NCBI GenBank assembly: GCA_002245135.1
Contig: NGBS01000633.1
Coordinates: forward strand, 1-22,744
Origin: Proteromonas lacertae
Lineage: Eukaryota > Sar > Bigyra > Opalinata > Proteromonadidae
Direction: 5' to 3'
DNA: 22,744 nt
This document shows positions 1 through 8,432 of the stretch, piece by piece. The position numbers and the translations under genes are program-made. The notes below the pieces were generated by a model. It made no database searches and was not told where the DNA came from. It was given only the letters and a program-made list of their open reading frames with translations. The first letter of the stretch is position 1; every line of letters begins with the position of its first letter.

Positions 1-511
1 TTAGACTAGAAAACTCTAATCTTATTGTCAATATATCGATTATCGAGACTATTACTACTTTTACGTCTTTTACCAGAACCAGTCTTTTTCTTTGCTAACA
101 AAAATTTCGGTATAGTACTTGGACCACCTTTTGTCCAATTCTTTACAGCAAATGGATTAGCCATTCCACCATTTTTTAAATAGGGCATACTGCCTGACCA
201 CACTAATTACACTTTTTACTTCCTTTGGTACTCTATTGAGACCTAATTTTTTAATTTTATTCCACATTGAACCAGCACCACTTATACCACCATCATAATT
301 CCATTCTGCTTGTCCTCCTCTTCTTCTACGTTTTCTACCATATCCTACATTGGATACAACATTACCTAAGGCTGGACCTACACCTGGGATTAAACTAGCT
401 GCTGTTGATAAAATTTTTTGTTTTCTTAAAGAAATTCTTTACTCCATCCCAGAACTTGCCTTTACCTATGATATACTTACGATATTTCGCTTTTGAACTT
501 CTTTTAACCAT
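1..511 (-). pseudogene. basic core-like small protein of element A, broken
   Basis: The minus strand from the ATG at 511 encodes a short, very basic protein. It begins MVKRSSKAKYRK, has a middle part with a Gly/Pro-rich stretch (LIPGVGPALG) followed by an Arg-rich block (GRKRRRRGG), and ends in a Lys/Arg-rich tail (GSGKRRK) near the window edge. The pattern of a small basic protein with a hydrophobic Gly/Pro segment resembles adenovirus-type core or minor virion proteins (pX or pVI kin) that accompany capsid genes in Polintons; this is a likeness of composition, not a proven homology. The reading is not open from end to end, with about two breaks, so it is either decayed or affected by assembly errors. 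It is divergent from the gene at 586 and shares its palindromic promoter-like site. Confidence 0.45.
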
Positions 512-550
512 AATTTGAAATAATTTTATTTTTGAGTGATAATATAGTCA

Positions 551-572
551 ATAATATCAATATTGCCATTAT
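551..572. promoter_or_regulatory. 22-base palindromic promoter-like site between divergent genes
   Basis: The site reads ATAAT, two bases, CAATATTG, two bases, ATTAT. It lies between the minus-strand gene starting at 511 and the plus-strand gene starting at 586. A near-identical site occurs at 7710-7731, also between divergent genes, and single half-sites (ATAATATCAATA) precede other genes of element A. Role as a promoter is inferred from position and recurrence. Confidence 0.5.
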
Positions 573-585
573 AGCCGTTTTTAAT

Positions 586-945
586 ATGTCAGCTGGTCCA
601 ATACCTCAAATAACATTTAATAGTGGTGTTGCATATCAACAAGATGGTCAACACCCTCAATATCTACCACAGCCACAACCGAATCAACAATCGCAACAAT
701 CGGTACAAAATGATCAACAAGCTCAAGTACTGAAAACACTCGAAACATTACCTCCAGAGGCACAACAGATGCTAAAGAGTATTAATCCATGGACATTCAA
801 GGAAGCACAAGCTATATTAAATAAATTGACAGATGAAGTGTTAATGGAGAGAAATCAAACACCAATACAACAACAACAGTCATACCCAGTACAGAATTTA
901 ACTCCTGTGCAATATGCTAGACAAAATATGACATTAATAGGTTAA
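586..945 (+). CDS. Gln/Pro-rich hypothetical protein of element A
   Basis: This 119-residue protein is not recognised as a named family. The first third is rich in Gln, Pro and Ser and looks disordered. A central segment (roughly residues 45-80) with LPPEAQQMLKSINPWTF and following residues is likely helical, then a second Gln-rich stretch leads to the end. The ATG at 586 is preferred over an upstream TTG because the upstream codons overlap the palindromic promoter-like site at 551-572. It starts a plus-strand run with the acidic gene at 1014 and the gene at 1592. A small virion-associated or assembly role would fit the context but nothing in the sequence shows it. Confidence 0.6.
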   Translation: MSAGPIPQITFNSGVAYQQDGQHPQYLPQPQPNQQSQQSVQNDQQAQVLKTLETLPPEAQQMLKSINPWTFKEAQAILNKLTDEVLMERNQTPIQQQQSYPVQNLTPVQYARQNMTLIG

Positions 946-953
946 TAATTAAC

Positions 954-965
954 ATAATATCAATA
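954..965 (+). promoter_or_regulatory. ATAATATCAATA promoter-like half-site
   Basis: An exact copy of the 12-base motif found at 551-562 and, on the minus strand, at 5186-5197. It lies 49 bases before the ATG at 1014, in the short gap after the gene ending at 945. Confidence 0.4.
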
Positions 966-1013
966 TTTGAAATATATTCGTTTCATTTTATTATTTTTTG
1001 TATATTGTGTTCT

Positions 1014-1532
1014 ATGGATTCAAACAACCATAATACCATACACGTTATAGGCATAATGGGTAAATCAAATGATCAAGACCAAAAGAAAGAAAATTTAGAA
1101 GATAAGAAAATGCGATTCAGTCAAAAAAGAAAAAGAGAAAGGGATATGATTGATAATGTGTATAAGTACTTATATGGAGAAGCAGAATGTACTGACGATG
1201 AATCAGATGACTATGATCCTGAAGATGATCCAAATGCAAGTGATGTTGATAGTAATGGTAATTTAAAGGATTTCATTGATGATGATGTAGAATATGATGC
1301 TGAGTTCAATGATGAGGATGAAAATGACACATGGTACGATGATTATGATATTGCAGATATTGTAACACCAGATAGTGTAATCCACACCACTAAAAGAAAA
1401 TTATTAAGTACTATATCTGAATCATTAGATGAATTAGTGCCATCAAAAAAACATAAGCATTTGGTCAAGCCAAACATGCAATGTGACGATTCAAAAAACC
1501 TTGATAAAGAAGAAGATTTAGAAGATATTTAA
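1014..1532 (+). CDS. acidic nuclear-type hypothetical protein
   Basis: The 172-residue product is dominated by Asp and Glu between about residues 55 and 120, flanked by two basic clusters: QKRKRERD near residue 40 and KKHKH near residue 145. Both look like nuclear localisation signals. The ATG at 1014 is chosen over an upstream TTG. There is no membrane segment and no recognised fold. Acidic proteins of this kind can act as histone mimics, transcription activators or scaffold proteins in DNA viruses; none can be selected from sequence. It is preceded by the ATAATATCAATA motif and followed after 59 bases by the gene at 1592 on the same strand. Confidence 0.65.
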   Translation: MDSNNHNTIHVIGIMGKSNDQDQKKENLEDKKMRFSQKRKRERDMIDNVYKYLYGEAECTDDESDDYDPEDDPNASDVDSNGNLKDFIDDDVEYDAEFNDEDENDTWYDDYDIADIVTPDSVIHTTKRKLLSTISESLDELVPSKKHKHLVKPNMQCDDSKNLDKEEDLEDI

Positions 1533-1591
1533 GTGTTAAGTGATTAAACGTAATTACTTTATTTTTTTTAATTAATTTTTTTTTGCTTATC

Positions 1592-2227
1592 ATGAACACT
1601 GTACCACCATTACAACATACTGACTCACCTAAAAGTATTGTTAAACCTCTAGATTTCACTGAATTAGAAAGAGCATTACCGATTGAAGATGCTGTAAAAC
1701 CAGTATGTCTATTCAATGAGAAAGATGTAAAGAAAATGGATGTGCATACATATAAAGCTAATTTAGATGTTTTGGAGCATAGTGAGAGAGCAATATGTGA
1801 TTGTGAGGGACATGCTGGTTTAGCATTACCAATTGGTGAAGAGAGTTTACCACGTGTGAAATTCAATATAACTCAAATTCAGCATATTTTAGAAATTTTT
1901 AAAGAATCTCTAACTCATTATAGAATTCAAACAAGATTTTTTAATCTCAGTGTAGAAGATTGTATAGAGGTGAGTAATAGAGTAGATGATGCTATAAAAT
2001 TATGTTTGAAAGATACTGTTCCGTACTCTGCAGTAAAAGTTGGAGTTCATAATGTGTTAATATGTCTATGGGAACGTATACGTAATAATGAAAAAGAAGG
2101 AAATCACTATGAGTTGGTGCATTTTGAGAGGGAGTTAGATGAGTATGAGCGGTTAATATGGAACGTGTATCATTGTCTTTGTAAATTTGTGGGAGTCATA
2201 TCAAAAAGAGAATACTATAGACCGTAA
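1592..2227 (+). CDS. hypothetical protein, element A
   Basis: The 211-residue protein is well-formed, soluble-looking and mostly helical. It has a Pro-rich N-terminus, a Cys/His-containing patch near residues 67-73 (ICDCEGH), and several further Cys and His residues (DCIEV, LCLKD, YHCLCKF), which could bind metal, though no standard zinc-finger spacing is met. The start is taken at ATG 1592; a TTG nine bases upstream is less likely. No family was recognised. It ends 13 bases from the stop of the convergent small gene at 2240-2470, with only AT-rich TTAATTAATTAA sequence between them. Confidence 0.65.
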   Translation: MNTVPPLQHTDSPKSIVKPLDFTELERALPIEDAVKPVCLFNEKDVKKMDVHTYKANLDVLEHSERAICDCEGHAGLALPIGEESLPRVKFNITQIQHILEIFKESLTHYRIQTRFFNLSVEDCIEVSNRVDDAIKLCLKDTVPYSAVKVGVHNVLICLWERIRNNEKEGNHYELVHFERELDEYERLIWNVYHCLCKFVGVISKREYYRP

Positions 2228-2239
2228 TTAATTAATTAA

Positions 2240-2470
2240 CTAATGGTTACTATTATTATAATTATTATAATTACTTCTCATTATTTCTTCTCTTTCTTGA
2301 TTAAAATTCTTTAAAAATCGATTATACTCTTTAGATAAAGCATCACTCCCATTAGGGTCTAATTGCTCCATACGCTCCCAGAATCTGTTTACAGCTTCTT
2401 CGAATGGCATGTAATCACAATAATCTAAGTCCTTATATTTTTGTGAAGTATCTTTTTGATTGTCTGACAT
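2240..2470 (-). CDS. small Asn-tailed hypothetical protein
   Basis: This is a 76-residue acidic, helical protein with no membrane segment. The start is taken at the ATG ending at 2470 (MSDNQKDTSQ); the frame stays open upstream to 2644 but that part is hydrophobic, Cys-rich and overlaps the intergenic regulatory region, so it is unlikely to be translated. The C-terminus is a low-complexity Asn/Tyr run. Function is unknown. It is convergent with the gene ending at 2227 and divergent from the gene starting at 2654. Confidence 0.5.
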   Translation of the reverse strand: MSDNQKDTSQKYKDLDYCDYMPFEEAVNRFWERMEQLDPNGSDALSKEYNRFLKNFNQEREEIMRSNYNNYNNSNH

Positions 2471-2653
2471 GCTTGAGTGTAATGAAATGATGAAAATGGA
2501 ATCTATCAAATAAGCTTGTGTAATCAAACTATACAATTTACACATGTTCATTGTATGCGCGGTAATTTGTATAACCGCTCCAAATATATCAAACATATTC
2601 AAACCACATAAATCTTTTTTGTGAAACGGATATATAATATTCATTTTGGCGGT
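2471..2653. promoter_or_regulatory. divergent intergenic region with a GCGGT inverted pair
   Basis: This 183-base spacer separates divergent genes. It lacks the ATAATRTCAATA motif of other element A promoters but contains GCGGT and ACCGC ten bases apart at 2559-2578, and another GCGGT directly before the ATG at 2654. It may be a separately controlled promoter pair; this is inference. Confidence 0.3.
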
Positions 2654-3352
2654 ATGAGTTCAAATATCAATAATGGATCTAATTTTATCACATTAGATGA
2701 TAGAGATGTTACTTATTTAACTGTAAAAGGATGGTGTAATGAAGCTGAACCAAATACAGAAAAGATTGAAGATGCAAAGTACTATGTCATGAGTTTTACT
2801 CCAGGAAGGTTCTTATTTAAGAACAGAAGACCTATTAAAAATTATTATCAAGATGTAAAGGAGCCTTTGAAAAAAATGTTTGTGGATTATGCCATCAAGT
2901 ATACAGATGACTCAAATATGGTTAAAGACTATAAGAAATGTGGCTTCCAAGTGATATTTCCTGAAGACAACGATAATAACACTGTCAGATTCTGGGCATG
3001 GTTAAACAAGATTAAAGATCCTCCAAGTTATTTATTTTATGAGTGTCAATGTGATTTGAGAATTAGACAAATAACTGTATTAGATAAGAAGGATAAAGAA
3101 AAATACACTATTATCCCAAAATTTGAAGTGCATAGTAGTATCAAGAAATTTGAGCAAAAACTTGAGAAGGAGAAGGAGGATGAGGATCAGTGTGCTGAGA
3201 ATCAGGATGCAGATGACTTAGATTTGGAGAATATGTATACACAACCTGCAGATTATGATATTATTCCAGTACCAACAACACCTGCTCCGATGAAAAGAAG
3301 AACTGAGAGTGATAATCAAAACCAACAATACAAGAGAAACAAGAAGAATTAA
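2654..3352 (+). CDS. hypothetical protein with acidic and basic tail
   Basis: The 232-residue protein has a compact N-terminal domain of about 170 residues rich in aromatic residues (YYVMSFTPGRFLF, VRFWAWLNKI, SYLFYECQC) followed by a disordered tail. The tail is first acidic and coiled-coil-like (KKFEQKLEKEKEDEDQ), then Pro-rich, and ends in a basic, nuclear-signal-like stretch (MKRRTESDNQ, YKRNKKN). A globular aromatic domain with an acidic tail recalls single-stranded DNA-binding proteins, but no diagnostic motif is visible, so this stays a guess. ATG 2654 is preferred to one at 2621 because translation from 2621 would begin within the spacer. It is convergent with the gene at 3362, the stops being nine bases apart. 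Confidence 0.6.
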   Translation: MSSNINNGSNFITLDDRDVTYLTVKGWCNEAEPNTEKIEDAKYYVMSFTPGRFLFKNRRPIKNYYQDVKEPLKKMFVDYAIKYTDDSNMVKDYKKCGFQVIFPEDNDNNTVRFWAWLNKIKDPPSYLFYECQCDLRIRQITVLDKKDKEKYTIIPKFEVHSSIKKFEQKLEKEKEDEDQCAENQDADDLDLENMYTQPADYDIIPVPTTPAPMKRRTESDNQNQQYKRNKKN

Positions 3353-3361
3353 TTAAAATTT

Positions 3362-4330
3362 TTATAAAAAATCAAATGCATCATCTTTATGAATTATAAC
3401 ATTATTACCATATGGAAATATTATTTTTTGTGGGATTAGAATACAATTACCTTCAAAGTTATCCACATTGTGCTCTGTAGTAGGATTTTTCATACTAAAA
3501 CTACACATATCACGAGTAATTTCAAAAAAGCATACTTGATGATGCCCACTTAATGACTCAAAAAATATATCTATTCTTGGTACATTATTTGTAAAACTTA
3601 AATATTTGCTTAAAAATTTTTCTACATCTGGAGTTAAGATTGAATTAATTATTAGTTCGCTTGTTATTATTCTAACAGGATTTAGTATTTCTATTTGCAA
3701 ATATGTTTGAAAAGCTGCATATCTTACAAAGCAATAACAGTTTGGTAAAACTTGTCTTGCTTGAACAATTTCTAATTGACCATCTACAGATTTTAATATC
3801 ATGTTATTTTCACCCATAGAACTCCATTTTATACGATTCTCCATTTTCCATGAACTATCTTGATATTCACTTCGATATCCTATATAGGATATTATACTAT
3901 TGACATTATAAGTAATTGAATTAGCATCATCATAAATTGTAGAATACAAAACAGATAACATATTATGTATGCTCTTATCCCAGCTCTCTAATTTGGTCTT
4001 TCCAATGACATTCACAATTCCATCAATTTTCTCACTAGTTGCATTATCAATACCACCACCTGATCCAGATGATCCTCCTGTACCACTATTCTTGATATCG
4101 ACCAACATTTCTCTAATCGATTTAGCATCTCCAACTTTTTCTCCCAAATTGCTTGTTATCGATGTCAGTGCCCTCGTGACAGGTGTTAGATCTGTTGATA
4201 CAGCTTGTTTTTTAATAGGACGGCCAAACATAAAATATAGCAAAATAAACAAAAAAATTATATTAGTGACAATATGGGGATTATTATTATTCCGAATCGC
4301 TGGGATAACTTGATGAATCAGTGGACTCAT
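3362..4330 (-). CDS. membrane-anchored virion-block protein, function unknown
   Basis: Taken from the ATG ending at 4330, this is a 322-residue protein. One hydrophobic segment (NIIFLFILLYFMFG) lies near residues 23-36, followed by GRPIKK on the presumed cytosolic or interior side. Next come a helical stretch, a Gly/Ser linker (GTGGSSGSGGG), more helix, and a C-terminal beta-rich half of about 170 residues containing several Cys residues. The gene overlaps the end of the ATPase gene by 44 bases, so both are probably co-expressed. The frame is open further upstream to 4414, so a longer form with an extra hydrophobic N-terminus is possible. No known family is recognised. Its place beside the ATPase and capsid genes suggests a minor or membrane-linked virion protein. 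Confidence 0.6.
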   Translation of the reverse strand: MSPLIHQVIPAIRNNNNPHIVTNIIFLFILLYFMFGRPIKKQAVSTDLTPVTRALTSITSNLGEKVGDAKSIREMLVDIKNSGTGGSSGSGGGIDNATSEKIDGIVNVIGKTKLESWDKSIHNMLSVLYSTIYDDANSITYNVNSIISYIGYRSEYQDSSWKMENRIKWSSMGENNMILKSVDGQLEIVQARQVLPNCYCFVRYAAFQTYLQIEILNPVRIITSELIINSILTPDVEKFLSKYLSFTNNVPRIDIFFESLSGHHQVCFFEITRDMCSFSMKNPTTEHNVDNFEGNCILIPQKIIFPYGNNVIIHKDDAFDFL

Positions 4331-5144
4331 CATCGCTGCTATAGGAAATGAGGTGATCATATTTATTATTGTGATTATAGCTATTATTACTATTATCTCT
4401 AATTCTACTATCAAAATTCACTCTAAATTCATGATTATATAAATCGATATATAAAAATGAGTGATTACTCTGTTTGGTTGCATAATCATAATATGATTTG
4501 AAAACATCGAAATCGATCCATATATCTAAACTTGCATACAAATTTCTTAAATTAGCCATACTCAGGTTTTTGAATACCAAACAGTAATCAAGCTGTAAAC
4601 GAACAGAGGGAGTAATATCAGTGACATATTGACTTGATATAATTACTTTTGACTTGTAATGACGATTTGACTTAAGTAATTTCGAAACGGATTTATTTCT
4701 TAAATCGAATGATATATCATCGAATATAAATATATTCTCTGGGTAATCATAATTATCTTTGTCTATATCTTTGATATTATCTAATACTGCATCCAATATA
4801 TTCACTCTATCTTCATTCACTACTGAATCATAGCAATGGTACTCAATTTGGTTATACTTGAGCATATCAGTGATTTTCTCATATATGATATCCTTAGATA
4901 TAGTTGCAACAAAAAAATACACTACTTGGTCATATCCCTTTTTTAGCAAGTGTTGGATCATATTAAATATAAGTGTAGTCTTACCACTGTTTTTCTTAGC
5001 TAAAATAAATATGTTGCAGAAAGGCTCCTGGAAATAGTCATATCCAAGGACACTATCTTTGGAGCGTTTTCCACATCCTTTGACTACTGTCTCAACAGGA
5101 TTTATGACTATGTTGTTTATTTTTTCTAAATTAACTTTACTCAT
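4287..5144 (-). CDS. FtsK/HerA-type genome-packaging ATPase
   Basis: The 285-residue protein is the A32-like packaging ATPase of Polintons and related viruses, which drives DNA into the preformed capsid. Walker A is AKKNSGKT at residues 49-56; Walker B is IFIFDD at 138-143; a sensor-like SSQ follows at 170-172, then the family's conserved VRLQLDYCLVFKN region near 181-193. Length is normal for the family. The C-terminal 40 residues are Asn/Ser/Asp-rich and disordered. The ATG ending at 5144 is preceded on the minus strand by the ATAATATCAATA motif about 40 bases upstream. Downstream it overlaps the membrane-protein gene. A decayed relative with the same NSGKT motif occurs at 14,807-15,060. 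Confidence 0.92.
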   Translation of the reverse strand: MSKVNLEKINNIVINPVETVVKGCGKRSKDSVLGYDYFQEPFCNIFILAKKNSGKTTLIFNMIQHLLKKGYDQVVYFFVATISKDIIYEKITDMLKYNQIEYHCYDSVVNEDRVNILDAVLDNIKDIDKDNYDYPENIFIFDDISFDLRNKSVSKLLKSNRHYKSKVIISSQYVTDITPSVRLQLDYCLVFKNLSMANLRNLYASLDIWIDFDVFKSYYDYATKQSNHSFLYIDLYNHEFRVNFDSRIRDNSNNSYNHNNKYDHLISYSSDDESTDSSSYPSDSE

Positions 5145-5185
5145 AACAAAAATAACAAAAACATAATTATAAGAAATATAACCGT

Positions 5186-5197
5186 TATTGATATTAT
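5186..5197 (-). promoter_or_regulatory. ATAATATCAATA promoter-like half-site before the ATPase gene
   Basis: A minus-strand exact match of the 12-base motif at 551 and 954, located 42 bases before the ATPase ATG, in the 62-base gap between the capsid stop and the ATPase start. It implies that the ATPase has its own promoter. Confidence 0.4.
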
Positions 5198-5206
5198 GAT
5201 TATTAT

Positions 5207-6685
5207 TTAAACTACACTTACAATACCACTTCCATTAATAGTGACCATACGCCCAGTGATGATATAGAAACGATGAGATATATCATAATTAGTAAAGTCA
5301 TTTGTACCAGGTGTTGAAAATTCAAAGGTTATTTTCAAATCAGTAGCCAAAGGTCTACCTGCCTGGTTCTTAATATTGTCCAAATCCTTAGAGCCAAAAT
5401 TCAATATCTCAAAGAACTTGTCATTGAACTTCTTATCTTTTCTGAATATATCAAACCATGAGTCTTGGAAATATTCACGGACAGTCATGAAGCTATCATA
5501 ATATTGCATAAGTGTATAATCTGGCTGATATACAAAATCATTAATCATCCATCTGAATTGTGCATTTTCAGGTACATGTGCATATCTTTTTAATGATTCT
5601 ATCCATGGCCTATAGATTATGTAACGAACAAATGGTCCATTAGAACTATTCAATGTGAATGAATAATTGAATATGCCAGATCCACCTGATGGTACAACAA
5701 TTTGATGACATCTGAAATCATTGAATTGAATAGGTTTTGATAAGCAGTATTGTTTGGTATTATTGTTGCATTGAGTATCCTTGTTGATATAAGCATAGAA
5801 TTTGAAATTCTTAAATGTCATATTTTTAATACCACCATTCCTATCCCATGCTATAACATTATTTAAATCTTCATTACCATTTTCATCAATACAATATTCG
5901 GTTGGTGTATATGATTTCAAATTTCCATAATTTGCTTTAGTTTGGAATCGAATGCATATATACATTCTCTCTCCAAAGAATACATCACTCTTTAATGCAG
6001 CAAATGTATTGTAAAATTTACCTAACTGTAATTTAAAATGTAATGTCTTTTTGTTCTTATACAGAATAGCACTAGTTACTTCATTATTACTAGTATCAAA
6101 AATATCTACAGTATTAGTAAATTCATCTTCCGTTTCTTTATCCATTTTCCATTTATTAACATCTTGAATAAGATAACTGTGTTCATCGTTACTCCAATCT
6201 AATTGTATTCCATCATAGTAATTGTCTTGATAGAATATATCGCATCTCTTTCTAACTAATTCATCCATAAATACACGATATGGTTCATACGAATCATCAA
6301 GCTTGACCAGATCTGTTCCAGTCTGATTACAAATTCTAAAAGAGGCCAAACCAAACCCTTCTTTAATTCCTCCAATTGTACTTGGATATAAATCATCATC
6401 TTTATTTATAAGTTTCTTATTTAAATCTGCTCTAACAGCACCTACTTCTGAACCTTTTGCTACTGGTTGTGTTTCTACATCTATATCGAATTGAATATAT
6501 GACTTAGCTAAATTGATAATATTATCTCCACTTATCTCCCATCTAATCTCTTCTGTATACGTGTTATCACTTAGAGTATATTCTGATGTTGATCCCATCG
6601 GAGTCAATCTCACATAATTATAGAAGGGTAGCATCACAGGGACATCTACACCATGTTTCTGTTCTTTTGGAATAGATAAAGCCAT
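5207..6685 (-). CDS. major capsid protein (double jelly-roll type)
   Basis: The 492-residue protein is identified as the major capsid protein of a Polinton-like virus from its length, its place directly between the packaging ATPase and the penton-like gene, and its beta-rich make-up with frequent aromatic and Asn/Asp residues as expected of two jelly-roll domains. It opens with MALSIPKEQKHGVDVPV; this ATG is preferred over the hydrophobic upstream extension to 6736, which would overlap the penton gene stop. The C-terminal region has DLKITFEF and IITGRMV, both with recognisable counterparts in element C at 15,330-16,110, which supports the family assignment from within the window. The mature protein would form trimeric capsomers of an icosahedral shell. 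Confidence 0.85.
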   Translation of the reverse strand: MALSIPKEQKHGVDVPVMLPFYNYVRLTPMGSTSEYTLSDNTYTEEIRWEISGDNIINLAKSYIQFDIDVETQPVAKGSEVGAVRADLNKKLINKDDDLYPSTIGGIKEGFGLASFRICNQTGTDLVKLDDSYEPYRVFMDELVRKRCDIFYQDNYYDGIQLDWSNDEHSYLIQDVNKWKMDKETEDEFTNTVDIFDTSNNEVTSAILYKNKKTLHFKLQLGKFYNTFAALKSDVFFGERMYICIRFQTKANYGNLKSYTPTEYCIDENGNEDLNNVIAWDRNGGIKNMTFKNFKFYAYINKDTQCNNNTKQYCLSKPIQFNDFRCHQIVVPSGGSGIFNYSFTLNSSNGPFVRYIIYRPWIESLKRYAHVPENAQFRWMINDFVYQPDYTLMQYYDSFMTVREYFQDSWFDIFRKDKKFNDKFFEILNFGSKDLDNIKNQAGRPLATDLKITFEFSTPGTNDFTNYDISHRFYIITGRMVTINGSGIVSVV

Positions 6686-6716
6686 TAGAAAACAAAAGAA
6701 TAAAGAAATAAAAAAA

Positions 6717-7676
6717 TTAGACTTTAAATACAACAATATCTAAATTAAACTCAATATTATCAAGATTAAGCTCATAGCCATTTTGTTGAGTAATCTGAAT
6801 AGTGATCATACCATTGTTATAGGTATTATTAAATCTCTTCGATGTATTCAATATGTCATTATTCTGATATGTAATAAATGGTAACTCAGGATTTGAAACG
6901 GGTATATTTTCTAATACATTTGAATCCTGCATAATATTCACTATGTCTAATCTAATGGATATAGAATTAACCCATATCAAAGAAGGACGAAATGGTAATT
7001 GAGTAAATGGGAATGGCTTAACCATAATTTCTTGTTGATTCTCTGGTTCTTCAGATGGAATATATTCTTTAAAACAACACCAGTAATTATTTTTGGGTAT
7101 ACCTAATATTTTGTAACTAAGATCTTTGGTGATGATCTCTAATTTTTCTATCCAATATACTGGGTCTTTTTGATAGTATATAATATTCATATCATTAGCT
7201 ACCTCAATATGATATGTTTGATTATCATCGAAATTGTCTATACGAAATAAATCTCCTTTTCCTTGTATAATAGACACATGTGAACCTTCTTCATTATATG
7301 CATCATCTTTTATTCCAAAAACATCATATGTCATATTTTTTACTAAATTATTGATCATACTTAATATCTGAGTTTCATCATAGAATCCTTCTGGTATTTT
7401 GAGGTGTTTTACGATGTTTGGATACTTTGGTGCATCTACTTGAACATTATGTCTCCATCCCAATGTGAATACTAATGAAAACTCATCATTTGTTTCTTCC
7501 TGTATAGTTGGGAATGAATTGGGTATAACAGCATGTAATAAGCTGACATGAGTATAATCATCATCGAATGATTGCAATTTTAATGTCTTCTTATACTTGT
7601 TTCCTCCACCCATGGAATCAGATAACACAATCATATCAGAATTTAAGTAGTATACACGATGATTCGAAACTAACAT
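6717..7676 (-). CDS. penton-like minor capsid protein
   Basis: The 319-residue beta-rich protein lies immediately upstream of the major capsid gene, with 31 bases between stop and start, the normal place of the single jelly-roll penton protein in Polintons and adintoviruses. The N-terminus (YYLNSDMIVLSDSM, then KYKKTLKLQSF) and the following HAVIPNSFPTI segment resemble the conserved opening of that family, in which a short N-terminal arm precedes the jelly roll. There is no signal peptide or membrane segment. The ATG ending at 7676 is the first one after the palindromic promoter-like site at 7710-7731. Assignment rests on context and fold-like features rather than on a strict motif. Confidence 0.75.
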   Translation of the reverse strand: MLVSNHRVYYLNSDMIVLSDSMGGGNKYKKTLKLQSFDDDYTHVSLLHAVIPNSFPTIQEETNDEFSLVFTLGWRHNVQVDAPKYPNIVKHLKIPEGFYDETQILSMINNLVKNMTYDVFGIKDDAYNEEGSHVSIIQGKGDLFRIDNFDDNQTYHIEVANDMNIIYYQKDPVYWIEKLEIITKDLSYKILGIPKNNYWCCFKEYIPSEEPENQQEIMVKPFPFTQLPFRPSLIWVNSISIRLDIVNIMQDSNVLENIPVSNPELPFITYQNNDILNTSKRFNNTYNNGMITIQITQQNGYELNLDNIEFNLDIVVFKV

Positions 7677-7709
7677 AATATAAAATCTATTTTGAAAATA
7701 AATTCGTTA

Positions 7710-7731
7710 ATAATGTCAATATTGTCATTAT
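7710..7731. promoter_or_regulatory. 22-base palindromic promoter-like site between penton and a plus-strand gene
   Basis: This is ATAAT, two bases, CAATATTG, two bases, ATTAT, matching 551-572. Its centre lies 44 bases from the penton ATG on one side and 41 bases from the ATG at 7762 on the other, so one palindrome can serve both directions. Confidence 0.5.
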
Positions 7732-7761
7732 TAGTATTAATTACACTTTTATTTTTTAAAA

Positions 7762-8364
7762 ATGAATAACGATCAGGAGCACAAATTTAGAACAGTGCCA
7801 TATAACTTTTGGAACTCTGATAAACAAATACTCATTAATTGCTTTAGAAAGGATGGCAAAATGAGGGCACCAACCAAATCGAAATTATGGAATTTGATAT
7901 GTGGCGAGAAAAAGGAATTAACTTATAGTGAGATCAGATATATACTCAAATACGTCGATGAACAGTATAGATTAGACTTGGAATATAGATTCAAAAATGG
8001 ATGTTGGTGGGATGAGAGTAAAGAGAAATTAATTCAAAGATTAGGTATTTCTGATGTAGATGAGACTGTGCGCATTACACCTAATATGTTCCTTGAGTGT
8101 GTTAACAAGATTAAGGAGAAAAGAAACCCATCTTTTGAAAAAACTCATCAATTATTAGAAAGTATTATTATGATGAATCATGAAGCTAATATATTACCTC
8201 CTCCTCCTCCTAATGATAGTAGTAATAAAGAAATAGAAGAAATACAAGTCAAGCTTGAAAATGACAATGACAATGTCAATCTCACAGATTATGACTTATC
8301 TCCAATATCACCAAGATCCATTAAGGATGAATATATTAATAATAACCAATGTCTTGTAAGTTAG
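7762..8364 (+). CDS. hypothetical protein, element A
   Basis: The 200-residue protein has a folded N-terminal domain of about 135 residues with many charged and aromatic residues (PYNFWNSDKQILINCF, NGCWWDESKEKLIQRLG) and is mainly helical. A Pro run (LPPPPPND) near residue 145 starts a disordered acidic tail ending with SPISPRSIKDEY. The tail has phosphorylation-type Ser-Pro sites. No family is recognised. It is divergent from the penton gene and followed on the same strand, 68 bases on, by the small membrane protein at 8433. Confidence 0.65.
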   Translation: MNNDQEHKFRTVPYNFWNSDKQILINCFRKDGKMRAPTKSKLWNLICGEKKELTYSEIRYILKYVDEQYRLDLEYRFKNGCWWDESKEKLIQRLGISDVDETVRITPNMFLECVNKIKEKRNPSFEKTHQLLESIIMMNHEANILPPPPPNDSSNKEIEEIQVKLENDNDNVNLTDYDLSPISPRSIKDEYINNNQCLVS

Positions 8365-8432
8365 TTTATTGATAATAAATACATTACTTTGATTAATTTT
8401 GTTTTTCTTATATAAGATTCTCATAAACACAC

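Noticed and set aside
3969-4313. Plus-strand frame opposite the membrane-protein gene
   Set aside because: It is antisense to a better-supported gene and has no domain or start signal.
7762-8364. Capsid maturation protease (adenain-type) as identity of this gene
   Set aside because: No His-Asp/Glu-Cys arrangement with the expected spacing could be found in it or in other unassigned genes.
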